This document shows, one piece after another, positions 1 through 9,159 of a stretch of 64,000 bases of DNA. The first letter of the stretch is position 1. Each line of letters begins with the position of its first letter. Location of the stretch: NCBI RefSeq assembly GCF_000799075.1, contig NZ_JTLI01000029.1, positions 34,364-98,363 of the forward strand, in the 5' to 3' direction. The notes under the pieces were generated by a model, which searched no databases, had not been told where the DNA came from, and saw nothing but the letters and a program-made list of their open reading frames with translations. This DNA is from Cetobacterium sp. ZOR0034. GTDB lineage: Bacteria; Fusobacteriota; Fusobacteriia; Fusobacteriales; Fusobacteriaceae. The position numbers and the translations under genes are program-made.

Positions 1-2493
1 GAAACTTTATTAAAAGATATCGGAATAAATGAGATTGTAAAAGAAAAAGTAAAGCCTTGGTATATTCAACTTTTCTTAGCTTTTATAAATCCATTTAATT
101 TAATTTTATCAATATTAGCTGGAGTTTCATTTTTTACAGATATAATCTTTGCTCAAAAACATGACCGCTCTTGGTTTTCTATAGTTCTTATTTTTTCAAT
201 GATTCTAGTCAGTAGTCTTATAAAATTTGTTCAAGAGTATAAATCTTCAAAAACTGCTGAAGCTCTAAAAAACCTTATTACAACAACTGTAAGTGTTATA
301 AGAGATAATACTTCAGAAGAGATAAATATGAAACTTCTCGTTCCTGGTGACATTGTTAAACTTGCTGCTGGAGATATTATTCCCGCAGACATAAGAGTTA
401 TATCAAGCAAAGATCTTTTTCTTAGTCAATCTGCTCTTACAGGAGAATCCGCACCGATAGAAAAAAATTCAATTTTGCATTCTAGTGACTCTTCAATTGC
501 CGATTTAACAAATATTTTACTTATGGGAACAAATGTCTTAAGTGGCAGTGCTACTGGTGTAGTGTTAGCAACTGGTAAAAATAGTTATCTAAATGCCATT
601 GGTGAATCTTTGAAGAATAGTTCAACTACAAATAGCTTTGAAAAAGGAATTGATGATATCTCTAAGCTTCTTATTAGATTTATGATTATTATGGTACCTA
701 TTGTTTTCTTTATCAATGGTTATTTAAAAGGTTCTTGGTTTGAGGCTTTTCTTTTCAGTATCTCTGTTGCTATAGGATTGACACCTGAGATGTTACCTAT
801 GATTGTAACTGGTAATCTTACAAAAGGTGCCATTGAACTTTCAAAAAAGAAAACAATTGTAAAAAAACTTGATGCTATACATAATTTTGGTGCTATGAAT
901 ATTCTTTGTACAGACAAAACTGGAACTTTAACTCAAGATAAAGTTGCTGTTGTAAAGTATATAAATTTCAATGGTGATGAGGATGATTATGTTTTATATC
1001 TAGCTTATCTTAATAGTTATTTCCAAACTGGACTTAAAAATCTTATGGATAGAGCCATTTTAGAGTTTGAAGAGGAACACTACGGAGTAAAACATGAGTT
1101 TAAAAAAGTTGATGAGTTACCTTTTGATTTCGAACGTAGACGAATGTCTGTTATTCTAGAGGATAATAACAGTAATCGATTTATGATTACCAAAGGGGCT
1201 ATTGAAGAGATGCTACATGTTTCAAATTTTATTGAGATAAATAATATAACTCAGCCGATGAATCAAAAAATCAAAGAAAAAATTATAAATATTGTTTCTA
1301 AACTAAACGAAGATGGCATGAGAGTAATTGGAATTACTAAAAAATCTCTTTCTCAAAATAGAGAACTTAATTTTACAATTAAAGATGAATCTGAAATGAG
1401 TTTTATAGGAATGTTAGGTTTTTTAGATCCAGCAAAAGATGGTGTCAGTGATGTTTTAAAAAATTTAAATGAATATGGTGTGGATATAAAAATATTGACT
1501 GGTGATAATGAGCTTGTCACTCGAAAAATTTGTAAAGATATCGATTTGATAATAACTGGTTGCTTAAATGGAAATACACTCGAAGTTTTAAATGATACCC
1601 AATTGAAAGATTTATTAAAAACTACTAATATCTTCTGCAAACTTTCTCCGATAGATAAAAGTAGAATTATAAAACTTTTAAAAGATATGGGAAATACAGT
1701 CGGATATATGGGTGATGGAATCAATGATGCTCCGGCTTTAAAACAATGTGATGTAGGGATATCTGTAGACACAGCTATGGATATTGCCAAGGAATCAGCT
1801 CAAATAATTCTTTTAGAAAAAGATCTATCCGTTCTTTTAGAAGGAGTTATCGTTGGACGAAAAATATATACTAATATGATAAAATATTTAAAAATGACAG
1901 CTTCATCTAATTTTGGAAATGTTTTCAGTGTTGTTTTAGCAAGTGCATTTTTACCATTTTTACCAATGCTTCCAATACAGATACTTTTCCAAAACTTATT
2001 ATATGATATATCTCAAATTTCTATTCCTTGGGACAATGTTGATAAAGAGGAAATTATTACTCCTAAAAATTGGAATGCTAAAAATGTTGCAAAGTTTATG
2101 ATTTATATTGGCCCTCTTAGCTCTGTGTTTGATATATTAACATTCTTATTGATGTTTTGCATTTTTAAAGCCAATACTGCTGCTACTCAAGATCTTTTTC
2201 ACACCGGTTGGTTTATTGAAAGTATTATCTCTCAAACTCTTATAATTCATCTTATAAGAACTAGAAAAATTCCGTTTATACAGTCTAATGCAAACGTAAA
2301 AGTTATTCTTTTAACAACTACAATTATGATGTTTGCTATATTTGTTCCTTATAGTAAACTAAGTACCACATTAGGGTTTGTACCTCTTGCAAGCAGCTAC
2401 TATTTCTGGTTATTCTTAATAATCCTAGGGTATTTCTTAATAGTTCTAGTAATGAAAAAATATTTTATAAAAAAATTTAATGACTGGTTATAA
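1..2493 (+). CDS. mgtA: Mg2+-transporting P-type ATPase (MgtA-like), 5' end outside window
   Basis: The frame is open from base 1, so the start lies upstream and 830 residues are visible. P-type ATPase signatures are present in order: LTGES in the actuator domain, the membrane motif GLTPEMLPMIV that is typical of the MgtA/MgtB group, the phosphorylation site DKTGTLT and the hinge GDGINDAP. About six hydrophobic C-terminal segments follow. The family imports magnesium across the inner membrane using ATP. The first visible residues (around KPWYIQLFLAFINPF) match the region before the first membrane pair, so only a short N-terminus is missing. An M-box or other leader cannot be judged because the 5' region is absent. 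An ATG at 199 is internal. It ends at a shared terminator facing the deacetylase. Confidence 0.9.
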   Translation, partial: ETLLKDIGINEIVKEKVKPWYIQLFLAFINPFNLILSILAGVSFFTDIIFAQKHDRSWFSIVLIFSMILVSSLIKFVQEYKSSKTAEALKNLITTTVSVIRDNTSEEINMKLLVPGDIVKLAAGDIIPADIRVISSKDLFLSQSALTGESAPIEKNSILHSSDSSIADLTNILLMGTNVLSGSATGVVLATGKNSYLNAIGESLKNSSTTNSFEKGIDDISKLLIRFMIIMVPIVFFINGYLKGSWFEAFLFSISVAIGLTPEMLPMIVTGNLTKGAIELSKKKTIVKKLDAIHNFGAMNILCTDKTGTLTQDKVAVVKYINFNGDEDDYVLYLAYLNSYFQTGLKNLMDRAILEFEEEHYGVKHEFKKVDELPFDFERRRMSVILEDNNSNRFMITKGAIEEMLHVSNFIEINNITQPMNQKIKEKIINIVSKLNEDGMRVIGITKKSLSQNRELNFTIKDESEMSFIGMLGFLDPAKDGVSDVLKNLNEYGVDIKILTGDNELVTRKICKDIDLIITGCLNGNTLEVLNDTQLKDLLKTTNIFCKLSPIDKSRIIKLLKDMGNTVGYMGDGINDAPALKQCDVGISVDTAMDIAKESAQIILLEKDLSVLLEGVIVGRKIYTNMIKYLKMTASSNFGNVFSVVLASAFLPFLPMLPIQILFQNLLYDISQISIPWDNVDKEEIITPKNWNAKNVAKFMIYIGPLSSVFDILTFLLMFCIFKANTAATQDLFHTGWFIESIISQTLIIHLIRTRKIPFIQSNANVKVILLTTTIMMFAIFVPYSKLSTTLGFVPLASSYYFWLFLIILGYFLIVLVMKKYFIKKFNDWL

Positions 2494-2506
2494 ATACTTA
2501 AAAATA

Positions 2507-2550
2507 AAAAGGAGATATCTTTTAAATCTTTAGATATCTCCTTTTTATTT
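2507..2550. terminator. Bidirectional terminator
   Basis: A perfect 14-bp stem (arms 2507-2520 and 2532-2545, AAAAGGAGATATCT and its complement) has an 11-nt loop and A/T tails on both sides. It lies between the convergent ATPase and deacetylase genes. Confidence 0.9.
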
Positions 2551-3229
2551 ATTTTTTATATGCATTGACTCTTAAAAGTTCATCTAACCGAACAAACTCA
2601 TAATTCTGTTCTCTATAATATGGAATAAGAACTTTTAATGCTTCATATGATGTATATTTATCTGGCTGAGTATGCATAAGTATTATACTTCCATTCTTCG
2701 TTTGTTTTTTTTGTATCTCTACAATTTCTTTTACAGTTTTTTTAGAGTTCCAATCCTCCCCATCTACATTCCAAAGAATAATATCCATCCCTATTTGTTT
2801 TACGGCTAATTTTACATTTGCTGTATTTATTCCATAGGGTGGACGATATAATGTCGGGGTTAAACCTATTATATCACTTATATATAAATTAGTTTTCTCT
2901 ATTTCTTTAACTATCTCTTCTTTTGATGCCTTCTGAAAATTTAAATGACTATAACTATGATTTAATACTAAATGTCCATCATCAAATGTTTTTTTTACTT
3001 GTTCTTTTTTAGCTTTTATATTTCTTCCTATAAAAAAGAAAGAAGCTTTTATCTCTTCCTCTTTCAATAAGTTTAAAATTTTAGATAAAGATGTATCATT
3101 CGGACCATCATCAAATGTTAAAGCTATCTTTTTTTCTGCACTGCCACCACAAAAATATATATTTCCAGCACCCCATGCTTTAGTAACACTTAAAATTAGT
3201 ATCAATAAAATCGATAGTTTTTTTCTCAT
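2549..3229 (-). CDS. Exported polysaccharide deacetylase (NodB domain)
   Basis: This 226-residue protein has an N-terminal signal peptide (about 1-20, ending near KAWGA). A carbohydrate esterase family 4 domain follows: TFDDGP with the catalytic Asp and first metal Asp, the metal-binding HSYSH motif, RPPYG, and a C-terminal LMHT. All catalytic positions look intact, so it should remove acetyl groups from a cell-envelope or extracellular N-acetylated sugar. The substrate cannot be read. The start ATG follows a GGGGGAAAG ribosome site. It is the last gene of a same-strand set (response regulator, kinase, ArnT-like transferase, deacetylase), with a 106-bp gap before it, so it may be co-transcribed or have its own promoter. 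Confidence 0.85.
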   Translation of the reverse strand: MRKKLSILLILILSVTKAWGAGNIYFCGGSAEKKIALTFDDGPNDTSLSKILNLLKEEEIKASFFFIGRNIKAKKEQVKKTFDDGHLVLNHSYSHLNFQKASKEEIVKEIEKTNLYISDIIGLTPTLYRPPYGINTANVKLAVKQIGMDIILWNVDGEDWNSKKTVKEIVEIQKKQTKNGSIILMHTQPDKYTSYEALKVLIPYYREQNYEFVRLDELLRVNAYKK

Positions 3230-3335
3230 AACTTTCCCCCTATGTATCTATTCTTTGCTTTACTCCTCCCTTAAATACTTGTCATGTTATTTTTACCATC
3301 TTTATTATATATATCCTTGTTTGACTTTTATAATT

Positions 3336-4895
3336 CTATTTATTTATTATTTTATAAAGATAGATTAAATCATTACTATCACTAAATCTAGCATATGATT
3401 CTGTATACTCAATACTGTATTTATCTTTATTTTCAAAAGATGAATCTTTAGATAATATATAAAACTCTTCAGGTAACTCTGTCTTTTCCGTTAGTGGATA
3501 GATATTTTGCCCAACACTCCAAACATCATCAATAGAGAAATCAGAGGAATATATTTCAAAACTTTTTTTATTTTTTTGTAAAGTTTCTAAAGATTGTATA
3601 GATACACTTTTTTTGCTTCTAATATCTTTTTCTATTATCCATGTTAAACTAGAATTTACCAATATCAATGACAATCCAGTCAAATAGATAACTCGCTGTT
3701 TTAATATATTTTTATTTTTCGAATACGACTTAATCAGCACAAATAGTAAGACCAAAAATGGAATTGCTAAATAAAACATATTAAATCGTTTCCAAAATAC
3801 AAGTCCAATTCCACCGATAGCTACAACAAATAACAACCAGCTTTGAACTCTAAATAATAATTTATCAAATTTCTCCAAGATATTCCAGTCTGTATTCAAA
3901 TAATAGTTTAAAACCACCCCTATAGGAATTGAAGACACAATATAAATTGGGAACCCATATCTTTCCTTCTTCATTTTTACAACTGAAAGAAACAGAAACG
4001 TTAGAACTGTCCAAATAAATCCAAATTTAAAGATTTTATTTTTATTTTCGTTTTTAAAAGACCACTTTCTTAAAAATGTAGCTACTGAAAAGAATATCCA
4101 GCCACCCATAAATAGGAAATAGTTTAAGTAGAAAAAGAATCCTCTCACATGCTTGCTTGACCATGTATCCTTTTCTTTCATCATAACAGATAGAAACAAA
4201 TCTTTATTCTCTATCAGCATAGCTATTGGCCAAATAGAAGCTAATGCAATTCCTATAGCTAAATACCCAGCTATTCTCCACTTATTAATTTTCAATGTTT
4301 TAAAACCAAAAATTACTCCATATGAAATTAAAAATGGAATAAACATTCCATACAAAGCAACGGGTCCTTTACTCAACAGTGATGAGCCTAAAAAAACTCC
4401 TGCTAAAAATAGATAAGTTTTTTTTTCGCTTCTCAGATTTTTAATTAAATAAGTTATCGAACCAAACATAAATATATATGGATATGCATCCCAAGCGTTT
4501 TCAGATCCAACTTTCGTCAACATAAATGTTGTACTTGCTATGAAAGCAGATATAAAGGCTAGATTATCATCTTTTGATAACTCTTGAACCATACGGTAAA
4601 TAAAAAATATCAATAAAATAGAACAAAGTGCAACTGGAATTCTTAAAATCCATTCATCTGAAAAATTCCCACTCATTTTCATTACAATTGCAGTTAACCA
4701 TGTTGGTAGAGGTGGCTTTTCGAAACGGTATTGGCCATTTAGAGTTGTCACAAGCCATTCATTATTAAGAACAATCTCTCTTGCTGTTATAAAGTTTCTA
4801 GATTCCATAAGGTCAGCTTTTCTAACCCAAATTGTTGAAAAAAATGAGATAAAACTCAACCCCAAAAGTGATAAAAGTTTTTTATCCTTAAACAT
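3336..4895 (-). CDS. ArnT/PMT-family glycosyltransferase (GT39/GT83-like), membrane
   Basis: This 519-residue polytopic protein starts with a membrane segment, then a periplasmic loop with acidic ESRNF and the motif RFEKPPLPTWL. That pairing is seen in ArnT-type transferases, which move a sugar from an undecaprenyl-phosphate carrier to lipid A or another envelope acceptor on the periplasmic face. Roughly a dozen hydrophobic segments are followed by a soluble C-terminal region. It lies 35 bp downstream of the sensor kinase and is probably in its operon. A second, distinct ArnT-like gene ends the divergent operon (10505-11911). No arnA or arnB homologue is present, so L-Ara4N is not the indicated sugar. 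Galacturonate is more likely given the neighbours. Donor and acceptor are inference. Confidence 0.8.
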   Translation of the reverse strand: MFKDKKLLSLLGLSFISFFSTIWVRKADLMESRNFITAREIVLNNEWLVTTLNGQYRFEKPPLPTWLTAIVMKMSGNFSDEWILRIPVALCSILLIFFIYRMVQELSKDDNLAFISAFIASTTFMLTKVGSENAWDAYPYIFMFGSITYLIKNLRSEKKTYLFLAGVFLGSSLLSKGPVALYGMFIPFLISYGVIFGFKTLKINKWRIAGYLAIGIALASIWPIAMLIENKDLFLSVMMKEKDTWSSKHVRGFFFYLNYFLFMGGWIFFSVATFLRKWSFKNENKNKIFKFGFIWTVLTFLFLSVVKMKKERYGFPIYIVSSIPIGVVLNYYLNTDWNILEKFDKLLFRVQSWLLFVVAIGGIGLVFWKRFNMFYLAIPFLVLLFVLIKSYSKNKNILKQRVIYLTGLSLILVNSSLTWIIEKDIRSKKSVSIQSLETLQKNKKSFEIYSSDFSIDDVWSVGQNIYPLTEKTELPEEFYILSKDSSFENKDKYSIEYTESYARFSDSNDLIYLYKIINK

Positions 4896-4930
4896 AAACT
4901 CCTCCTAATTTTAAATAATTATGTAATCTT

Positions 4931-6277
4931 TTATAAGTCAAATAATAATTTTATTGTTGTCCCAATATTTGGAGTACTCGATATTCTTATATCTAATTTT
5001 AAAATATTAACTATCCTCTTAACTATAGACATTCCAAGTCCATGTCCTGCAATCTCCTTACTTCTAGATTTGTTAGCTCTAAAAAATCTATCATATATAT
5101 GGTGTAACTCTTCTGGTGTCATTCCTATTCCTTGATCTTCTATTGTTAATTCTGCTCTGTTTTCCTCTTCATTATTTGAAAGAGATATTACAATAGGATT
5201 ATCTTTTCCGTATTTAATCGCATTTTCTAAAAGATTTTTTACCAATAACTTTATTAATGCTTCATCAGATTTTATGATTGTGTATTCTGGGTTAAATATT
5301 ATATCTGCTTTAGGATATTGATGCTTCAACCCAGATATACACCCTAAAATAATCTCTGAAAATTCAATCTCTTTTCTTTCGCTACGAATATCGGATTCTT
5401 TAGCTATAAAAAGAAGTTTTTCAATTAAAAGATTCATATTTTTAGTTTCGTCCTCTATTGAAATTAATGCTTCATTGAAAACTTCAGGATCTTTTTTTCC
5501 CCAACGTTTTATCATATCAATATAACCACTTATTATGAATAACGGCGTTTTTAATTCATGAGATGAGTTGTGAACAAATTCTATCTGTTTTTTATTTTGC
5601 TCATCAAGTCTAAGTAACATCTCCTCATAAGAATCTATAATTGTGTCAAACTCTTTAAAATAATTTGTTGGCTTTATAACTTCTAAATTTTCTAAAGTTA
5701 TATTTGAATTTAATTTTTCTAATAATGAAAGCTGTTTATCAACTTTTTTCAAGAGGCGATTAAAAGCAAAACTCGAAATTGCAACAGTTACTATAAGCCC
5801 GGCCAGAAAAATATATATCATATCAAAGAAAAACTTTTTTTCGTCTCCTAAATTTTTTACAAGTATAACTGTAAACGTTTCTCCATCTCTATTTTTCAGT
5901 TCATTTTTTAAAACTAGATAATCATACATGTGAATATTTGTAACCTTATCTTCAATCGCAAAATTTAGAATCTTTTTATCTTGAGTTTCTGAATAGATAT
6001 GATCTTTATATTTTATAGTTATCTTTAAATCTTCAAGGGATGGATTCTCAACTCTAAAAAGACTATTTACAAGGTCTCCTTCAAATATCTCCATAGATTT
6101 TGAACTTACCTCTTCTAAGATTTCATATTTCAAAAAAGCCATAGCATTTCTCATTGTATGCTTTGATGAGTTTATAAGATACTTCCCTGTTATTGAAAGG
6201 GATATTGTTAATACTGCTGCAAATAAACAGATTGTTTGAATCGAACTTCTTCTAAGAGTTCCAGAAAGTGTTTTCAA
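4931..6277 (-). CDS. Two-component sensor histidine kinase
   Basis: This 448-residue kinase has one membrane segment near residues 14-33, an extracytoplasmic sensor region of about 115 residues, and a second segment near 152-171. The HisKA domain follows with phospho-acceptor His240 in the SSHELKTP motif. The HATPase domain has N box NLLENAIKYG, G1 DQGIGM, F box YDRFFRANKS and G2 GHGLGMSIV, so it looks active. No clear HAMP domain was recognised. It starts 1 bp after the response regulator stop codon, giving a classic pair. The neighbouring envelope genes suggest it senses envelope or cation stress as PmrB does. The signal is not readable. Confidence 0.9.
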   Translation of the reverse strand: MKTLSGTLRRSSIQTICLFAAVLTISLSITGKYLINSSKHTMRNAMAFLKYEILEEVSSKSMEIFEGDLVNSLFRVENPSLEDLKITIKYKDHIYSETQDKKILNFAIEDKVTNIHMYDYLVLKNELKNRDGETFTVILVKNLGDEKKFFFDMIYIFLAGLIVTVAISSFAFNRLLKKVDKQLSLLEKLNSNITLENLEVIKPTNYFKEFDTIIDSYEEMLLRLDEQNKKQIEFVHNSSHELKTPLFIISGYIDMIKRWGKKDPEVFNEALISIEDETKNMNLLIEKLLFIAKESDIRSERKEIEFSEIILGCISGLKHQYPKADIIFNPEYTIIKSDEALIKLLVKNLLENAIKYGKDNPIVISLSNNEEENRAELTIEDQGIGMTPEELHHIYDRFFRANKSRSKEIAGHGLGMSIVKRIVNILKLDIRISSTPNIGTTIKLLFDL

Positions 6278-6278
6278 A

Positions 6279-6953
6279 TTAATCCTCCTTTTTTAATGAA
6301 TATCCAAAACCACGAATTGTTTTTATATATCTATTTTCAGGATCTAATTTCTTTCGAAGTGATTTTATATACATATCAATAATTTTTCCATCTCCAAAAT
6401 AATCATACCCCCATACATTTTCTAAAATATTTTCTCTAGTTAAAACGAGATTTTTATTTACCATTAAATAGTGAAGTAAATTGTATTCAGTCTTAGTTAA
6501 AACAATTGCAACTCCATTTACCTCTACCTCTTTTGTTGTAAGATCTAATGATATCTCTCCAAACTTTAAAATTTTCTTATCCACTACTGATTGTTTATTT
6601 CTAAATATCACTCTCATTCTAGCTAAAAGCTCACCTATAATAAACGGCTTAGTTATATAATCATCCGCTCCTAAATCTAAAAGAGCAATCTTACTAAAAA
6701 TTTCATCTTTTGCTGTCAAAACTATGATTGGAATGTTTGACTCTTTTCGAATCGTTTTACAAACCTCTTCTCCATCCATAAGAGGTAACATTAAATCTAA
6801 AAGAATCAACGAATAACTTTTCTCTCTAAATAATTCCAATCCCACTTTACCATTTTCTGCTAAATGTACATTATATCCTTCATGTATCAATTCTAACTCT
6901 AAATATCTTCTAATTTTTGGGTCATCTTCTATTATCAATATCTCTTTTTTCAT
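6279..6953 (-). CDS. OmpR-family response regulator
   Basis: This 224-residue protein has a receiver domain with acidic pair E9/D10/D11, phospho-acceptor Asp53 in LLLDLMLP and a conserved Lys near 103 (TKPF). A winged-helix Trans_reg_C domain ending in IRGFGY follows. It is the first gene of the kinase operon. Its promoter (6988-7019) and the divergent glycosyltransferase promoter both carry TTTAC direct repeats 11 bp apart, the geometry OmpR-family dimers use. The simplest reading is that it autoregulates and controls both operons. Confidence 0.92.
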   Translation of the reverse strand: MKKEILIIEDDPKIRRYLELELIHEGYNVHLAENGKVGLELFREKSYSLILLDLMLPLMDGEEVCKTIRKESNIPIIVLTAKDEIFSKIALLDLGADDYITKPFIIGELLARMRVIFRNKQSVVDKKILKFGEISLDLTTKEVEVNGVAIVLTKTEYNLLHYLMVNKNLVLTRENILENVWGYDYFGDGKIIDMYIKSLRKKLDPENRYIKTIRGFGYSLKKED

Positions 6954-6987
6954 TTAACATCATCCTCCATGTTGAATCATTTTTTAT

Positions 6988-7019
6988 ATTATAAAATAAA
7001 AAAGTAAAAAATTGGTAAA
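6988..7019 (-). promoter_or_regulatory. Response-regulator box and promoter of the two-component operon
   Basis: Read on the minus strand: TTTAC (7019-7015), 6 nt, TTTAC (7008-7004), 10 nt, then a perfect TATAAT (6993-6988). The repeat period is 11 bp and there is no consensus -35, which suggests an activator-dependent promoter. The spacing is identical to the divergent promoter at 7089-7119. Confidence 0.7.
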
Positions 7020-7088
7020 ATTTATTTTTTTAGTCTCAAAAAGGATATTTTAATTTTTTTTGAAGAAATATAGGATATTTTTAAAAAT

Positions 7089-7119
7089 TTACTAAAAATT
7101 TACTTTTTGAACTTATAAT
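7089..7119 (+). promoter_or_regulatory. Response-regulator box and promoter of the glycosyltransferase operon
   Basis: TTTAC (7088/7089-7092), 6 nt, TTTAC (7099-7103), 10 nt, then TATAAT (7114-7119). This is the same TTTAC-N6-TTTAC-N10-TATAAT layout as on the opposite strand. The -35 position is replaced by the repeats. A further pair of AGGATATTTT repeats (7042 and 7072) sits upstream, with unknown meaning. Confidence 0.7.
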
Positions 7120-7141
7120 GGAAAAAAAACAGGAGGCAAGG

Positions 7142-7843
7142 ATGGAAATATCAGCAGTAATACCCGTATACAACGAGAAGGATAATATTTTACCTATGGT
7201 TGAGAGAATCGAGACAGCATTTCAAAAAGGTTTTAAAAAATATGAGATTATATTTGTAAATGACGGTAGTAATGATGGAAGTTATGAAATTTTAAATAAG
7301 TTAAAAATAGAAAACTCTAACGTAAAGGTTTTTCATTTTGTTAAAAATAGTGGACAAAGTGCTGCTATTGATGCAGGTTTTCAAAGAGCTGAAGGAGATT
7401 TAGTTCTGATGATGGATGGAGATTTACAAACAGATCCTGAGGATGTATATAAGCTTTTAGAATATATTCCTGAATATGATGTTGTCAATGGAAGAAGAGC
7501 CACAAGAGAGGATGGTTTCAAAAGAAAATTAGCTTCTAAAATTGGAAATGGTTTTAGAAACTTTGTAACTGGCGATAATATTCAAGATACTGGTTGCCCT
7601 TTAAAACTATTCAAAAAAGAGGTTGTTAAATCATATAAGATGTTTAATGGAATGCATAGATTCCTACCTACTTTAGCAAAATACATGGGATATAAAGTAA
7701 CAGAAGTTCCTGTAAGACACTACGATAGATTACACGGCGAATCTAAATATAAAGTTTTTGGAAGAGGATTCAAAGCTTTCAAAGATGTATTTGCAGTAAG
7801 ATGGATGAAAAATAGAATACTTACATGGAAAATAGAGGAGTAA
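7142..7843 (+). CDS. GT2 polyprenyl-phosphate sugar transferase (DPM1/RgtE-like)
   Basis: The 233-residue GT-A protein has the opening strand SAVIPVYNEKDN, FVNDGSNDGS and the DxD-type MMDGDLQ, followed by DTGCPLKLF, HRFLP and HGESKY, all marks of dolichyl/polyprenyl-phosphate sugar synthases. It lacks the two C-terminal membrane helices of ArnC. The adjacent LAB_N protein may supply membrane contact. In rhizobia, RgtE uses UDP-galacturonate to make dodecaprenyl-phosphate GalA, and the epimerase and dehydrogenase downstream would provide that donor, so GalA is the favoured sugar (inference). The ATG at 7142 follows AGGAGG by 5 nt and is preferred over the ATG at 7118, which overlaps the -10. 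Confidence 0.85.
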   Translation: MEISAVIPVYNEKDNILPMVERIETAFQKGFKKYEIIFVNDGSNDGSYEILNKLKIENSNVKVFHFVKNSGQSAAIDAGFQRAEGDLVLMMDGDLQTDPEDVYKLLEYIPEYDVVNGRRATREDGFKRKLASKIGNGFRNFVTGDNIQDTGCPLKLFKKEVVKSYKMFNGMHRFLPTLAKYMGYKVTEVPVRHYDRLHGESKYKVFGRGFKAFKDVFAVRWMKNRILTWKIEE

Positions 7844-7844
7844 T

Positions 7845-8117
7845 ATGAATATAAACAATTGGAATATATTTTTAATAATTGGATTCATTGGACAAGGCCT
7901 TTTCTCAATGAGGTTTATTATTCAATGGATAGCGAGTGAGAAAGCAAAGAAAAGTGTAATTCCTTTTTCTTTCTGGATTTTTAGTTTACTTGGAAGTATT
8001 TTACTATTAATTTATGCTTTATATAAAAAAGACCCTGTTTTCATACTTGGTCAAGCACCAAATGTTTTGATTTATTCTAGAAATATATACTTAATAAAAA
8101 AAAGAGGAGTTGAATAA
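7845..8117 (+). CDS. LAB_N domain membrane protein
   Basis: This 90-residue protein has three hydrophobic segments and the family pattern QGLFSMRFIIQWIASE, SVIPFSFWIFSLLGS and GQAPNVLIYSRN. The domain is known as the N-terminal region of some lipid A biosynthesis proteins and often neighbours GT2 polyprenyl-phosphate transferases. Its biochemical role is not settled. It begins 1 bp after the GT2 stop and probably acts with it at the membrane, standing in for the missing ArnC-type helices (inference). Confidence 0.8.
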   Translation: MNINNWNIFLIIGFIGQGLFSMRFIIQWIASEKAKKSVIPFSFWIFSLLGSILLLIYALYKKDPVFILGQAPNVLIYSRNIYLIKKRGVE

Positions 8118-8120
8118 TAA

Positions 8121-9158
8121 ATGAAAATTCTTATAACAGGTACTGCTGGGTTTATAGGTTCACATCTTGTAGAAAAACTATTGAGTTTAGGACACGCAGT
8201 TATTGGAGTAGATAACTTCCATGAGTTCTATTCTTTAGATATAAAGATTAAAAATGTTTTAGAAAGTACAAATAAAATTGAATATCTTGATGAGATTTTA
8301 TCAGAGGACAGTAAAGAGAAGAAAATAAACTCACTACTTCAAAAAGTAAACTCAAATGAATATTTTTTAGAGTACTGTGACCTTAAAGACGCTGAAAATT
8401 TAAATAAGATATTTAAAAATAATCAAATTGATATGGTTATAAATCTAGCTGGATTAGCTGGAGTTCGTCCATCTTTAGAAAATCCTATTGAATATGAAAA
8501 AGTTAATGTTGGTGGCTATCTAAACCTTTTAGAGTGTTGTAAAAAATACAATGTAAAAAGATTTATTCAAGCTTCTTCAAGCTCTATATATGGAGATAAT
8601 AAAGTAGTTCCATTCAAAGAAACTGATATTGTAGACTTCGCTATCTCTCCTTATGCTGCAACTAAAAAATCGTGTGAAGTTTTAGGTCATGTTTATTTCA
8701 AACTTTATAATATTGATAGCTTACAATTTAGATTCTTTACAGTTTATGGACCAAGACAAAGACCTGATTTAGCTATTCACAAATTTATTGATAAAATTTA
8801 TAAAGATGAGAGTATTCCTGTTTTTGGAGATGGAGAAACATATAGAGACTACACATATATTGATGATATCATTGACGGTGTTGTAAAAGGTGTTCAATAT
8901 TTAGAAAAAAATAAAAATGTTTATGAAATCATAAATTTAGGTGAATCTGATGCTATCTCTTTAAACTTTATGATTGAAACAATTGAAAAACATATGAATA
9001 AAAAATCCAAAATAGATAGACTGCCAATGCAACCAGGGGATGTTAAAAGAACATTTGCAGAGATAGATAAAGCTAAAAACCTTCTAGGATATAATCCTAC
9101 TACAAAGTTTGATGATGGAATCCAAAAGTTTATAAGATGGTATTTAGGAGGAAAATAG
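8121..9158 (+). CDS. UDP-glucuronate 4-epimerase (NAD-dependent)
   Basis: The 345-residue short-chain dehydrogenase-type epimerase has N-terminal GTAGFIG for NAD binding, NLAGLAGVRPSLENP, a YAATK catalytic pair, FFTVYGPRQRPDLAIHKF and GDGETYRDYTYIDDI. The C-terminal MQPGDVKRTFAEI is typical of the UDP-GlcA 4-epimerase branch rather than UDP-glucose epimerases. It should convert UDP-glucuronate to UDP-galacturonate in the cytoplasm. It is followed after 1 bp by UDP-glucose 6-dehydrogenase, which makes its substrate. A loop around residues 40-80 is somewhat longer than usual. Confidence 0.85.
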   Translation: MKILITGTAGFIGSHLVEKLLSLGHAVIGVDNFHEFYSLDIKIKNVLESTNKIEYLDEILSEDSKEKKINSLLQKVNSNEYFLEYCDLKDAENLNKIFKNNQIDMVINLAGLAGVRPSLENPIEYEKVNVGGYLNLLECCKKYNVKRFIQASSSSIYGDNKVVPFKETDIVDFAISPYAATKKSCEVLGHVYFKLYNIDSLQFRFFTVYGPRQRPDLAIHKFIDKIYKDESIPVFGDGETYRDYTYIDDIIDGVVKGVQYLEKNKNVYEIINLGESDAISLNFMIETIEKHMNKKSKIDRLPMQPGDVKRTFAEIDKAKNLLGYNPTTKFDDGIQKFIRWYLGGK

Positions 9159-9159
9159 T

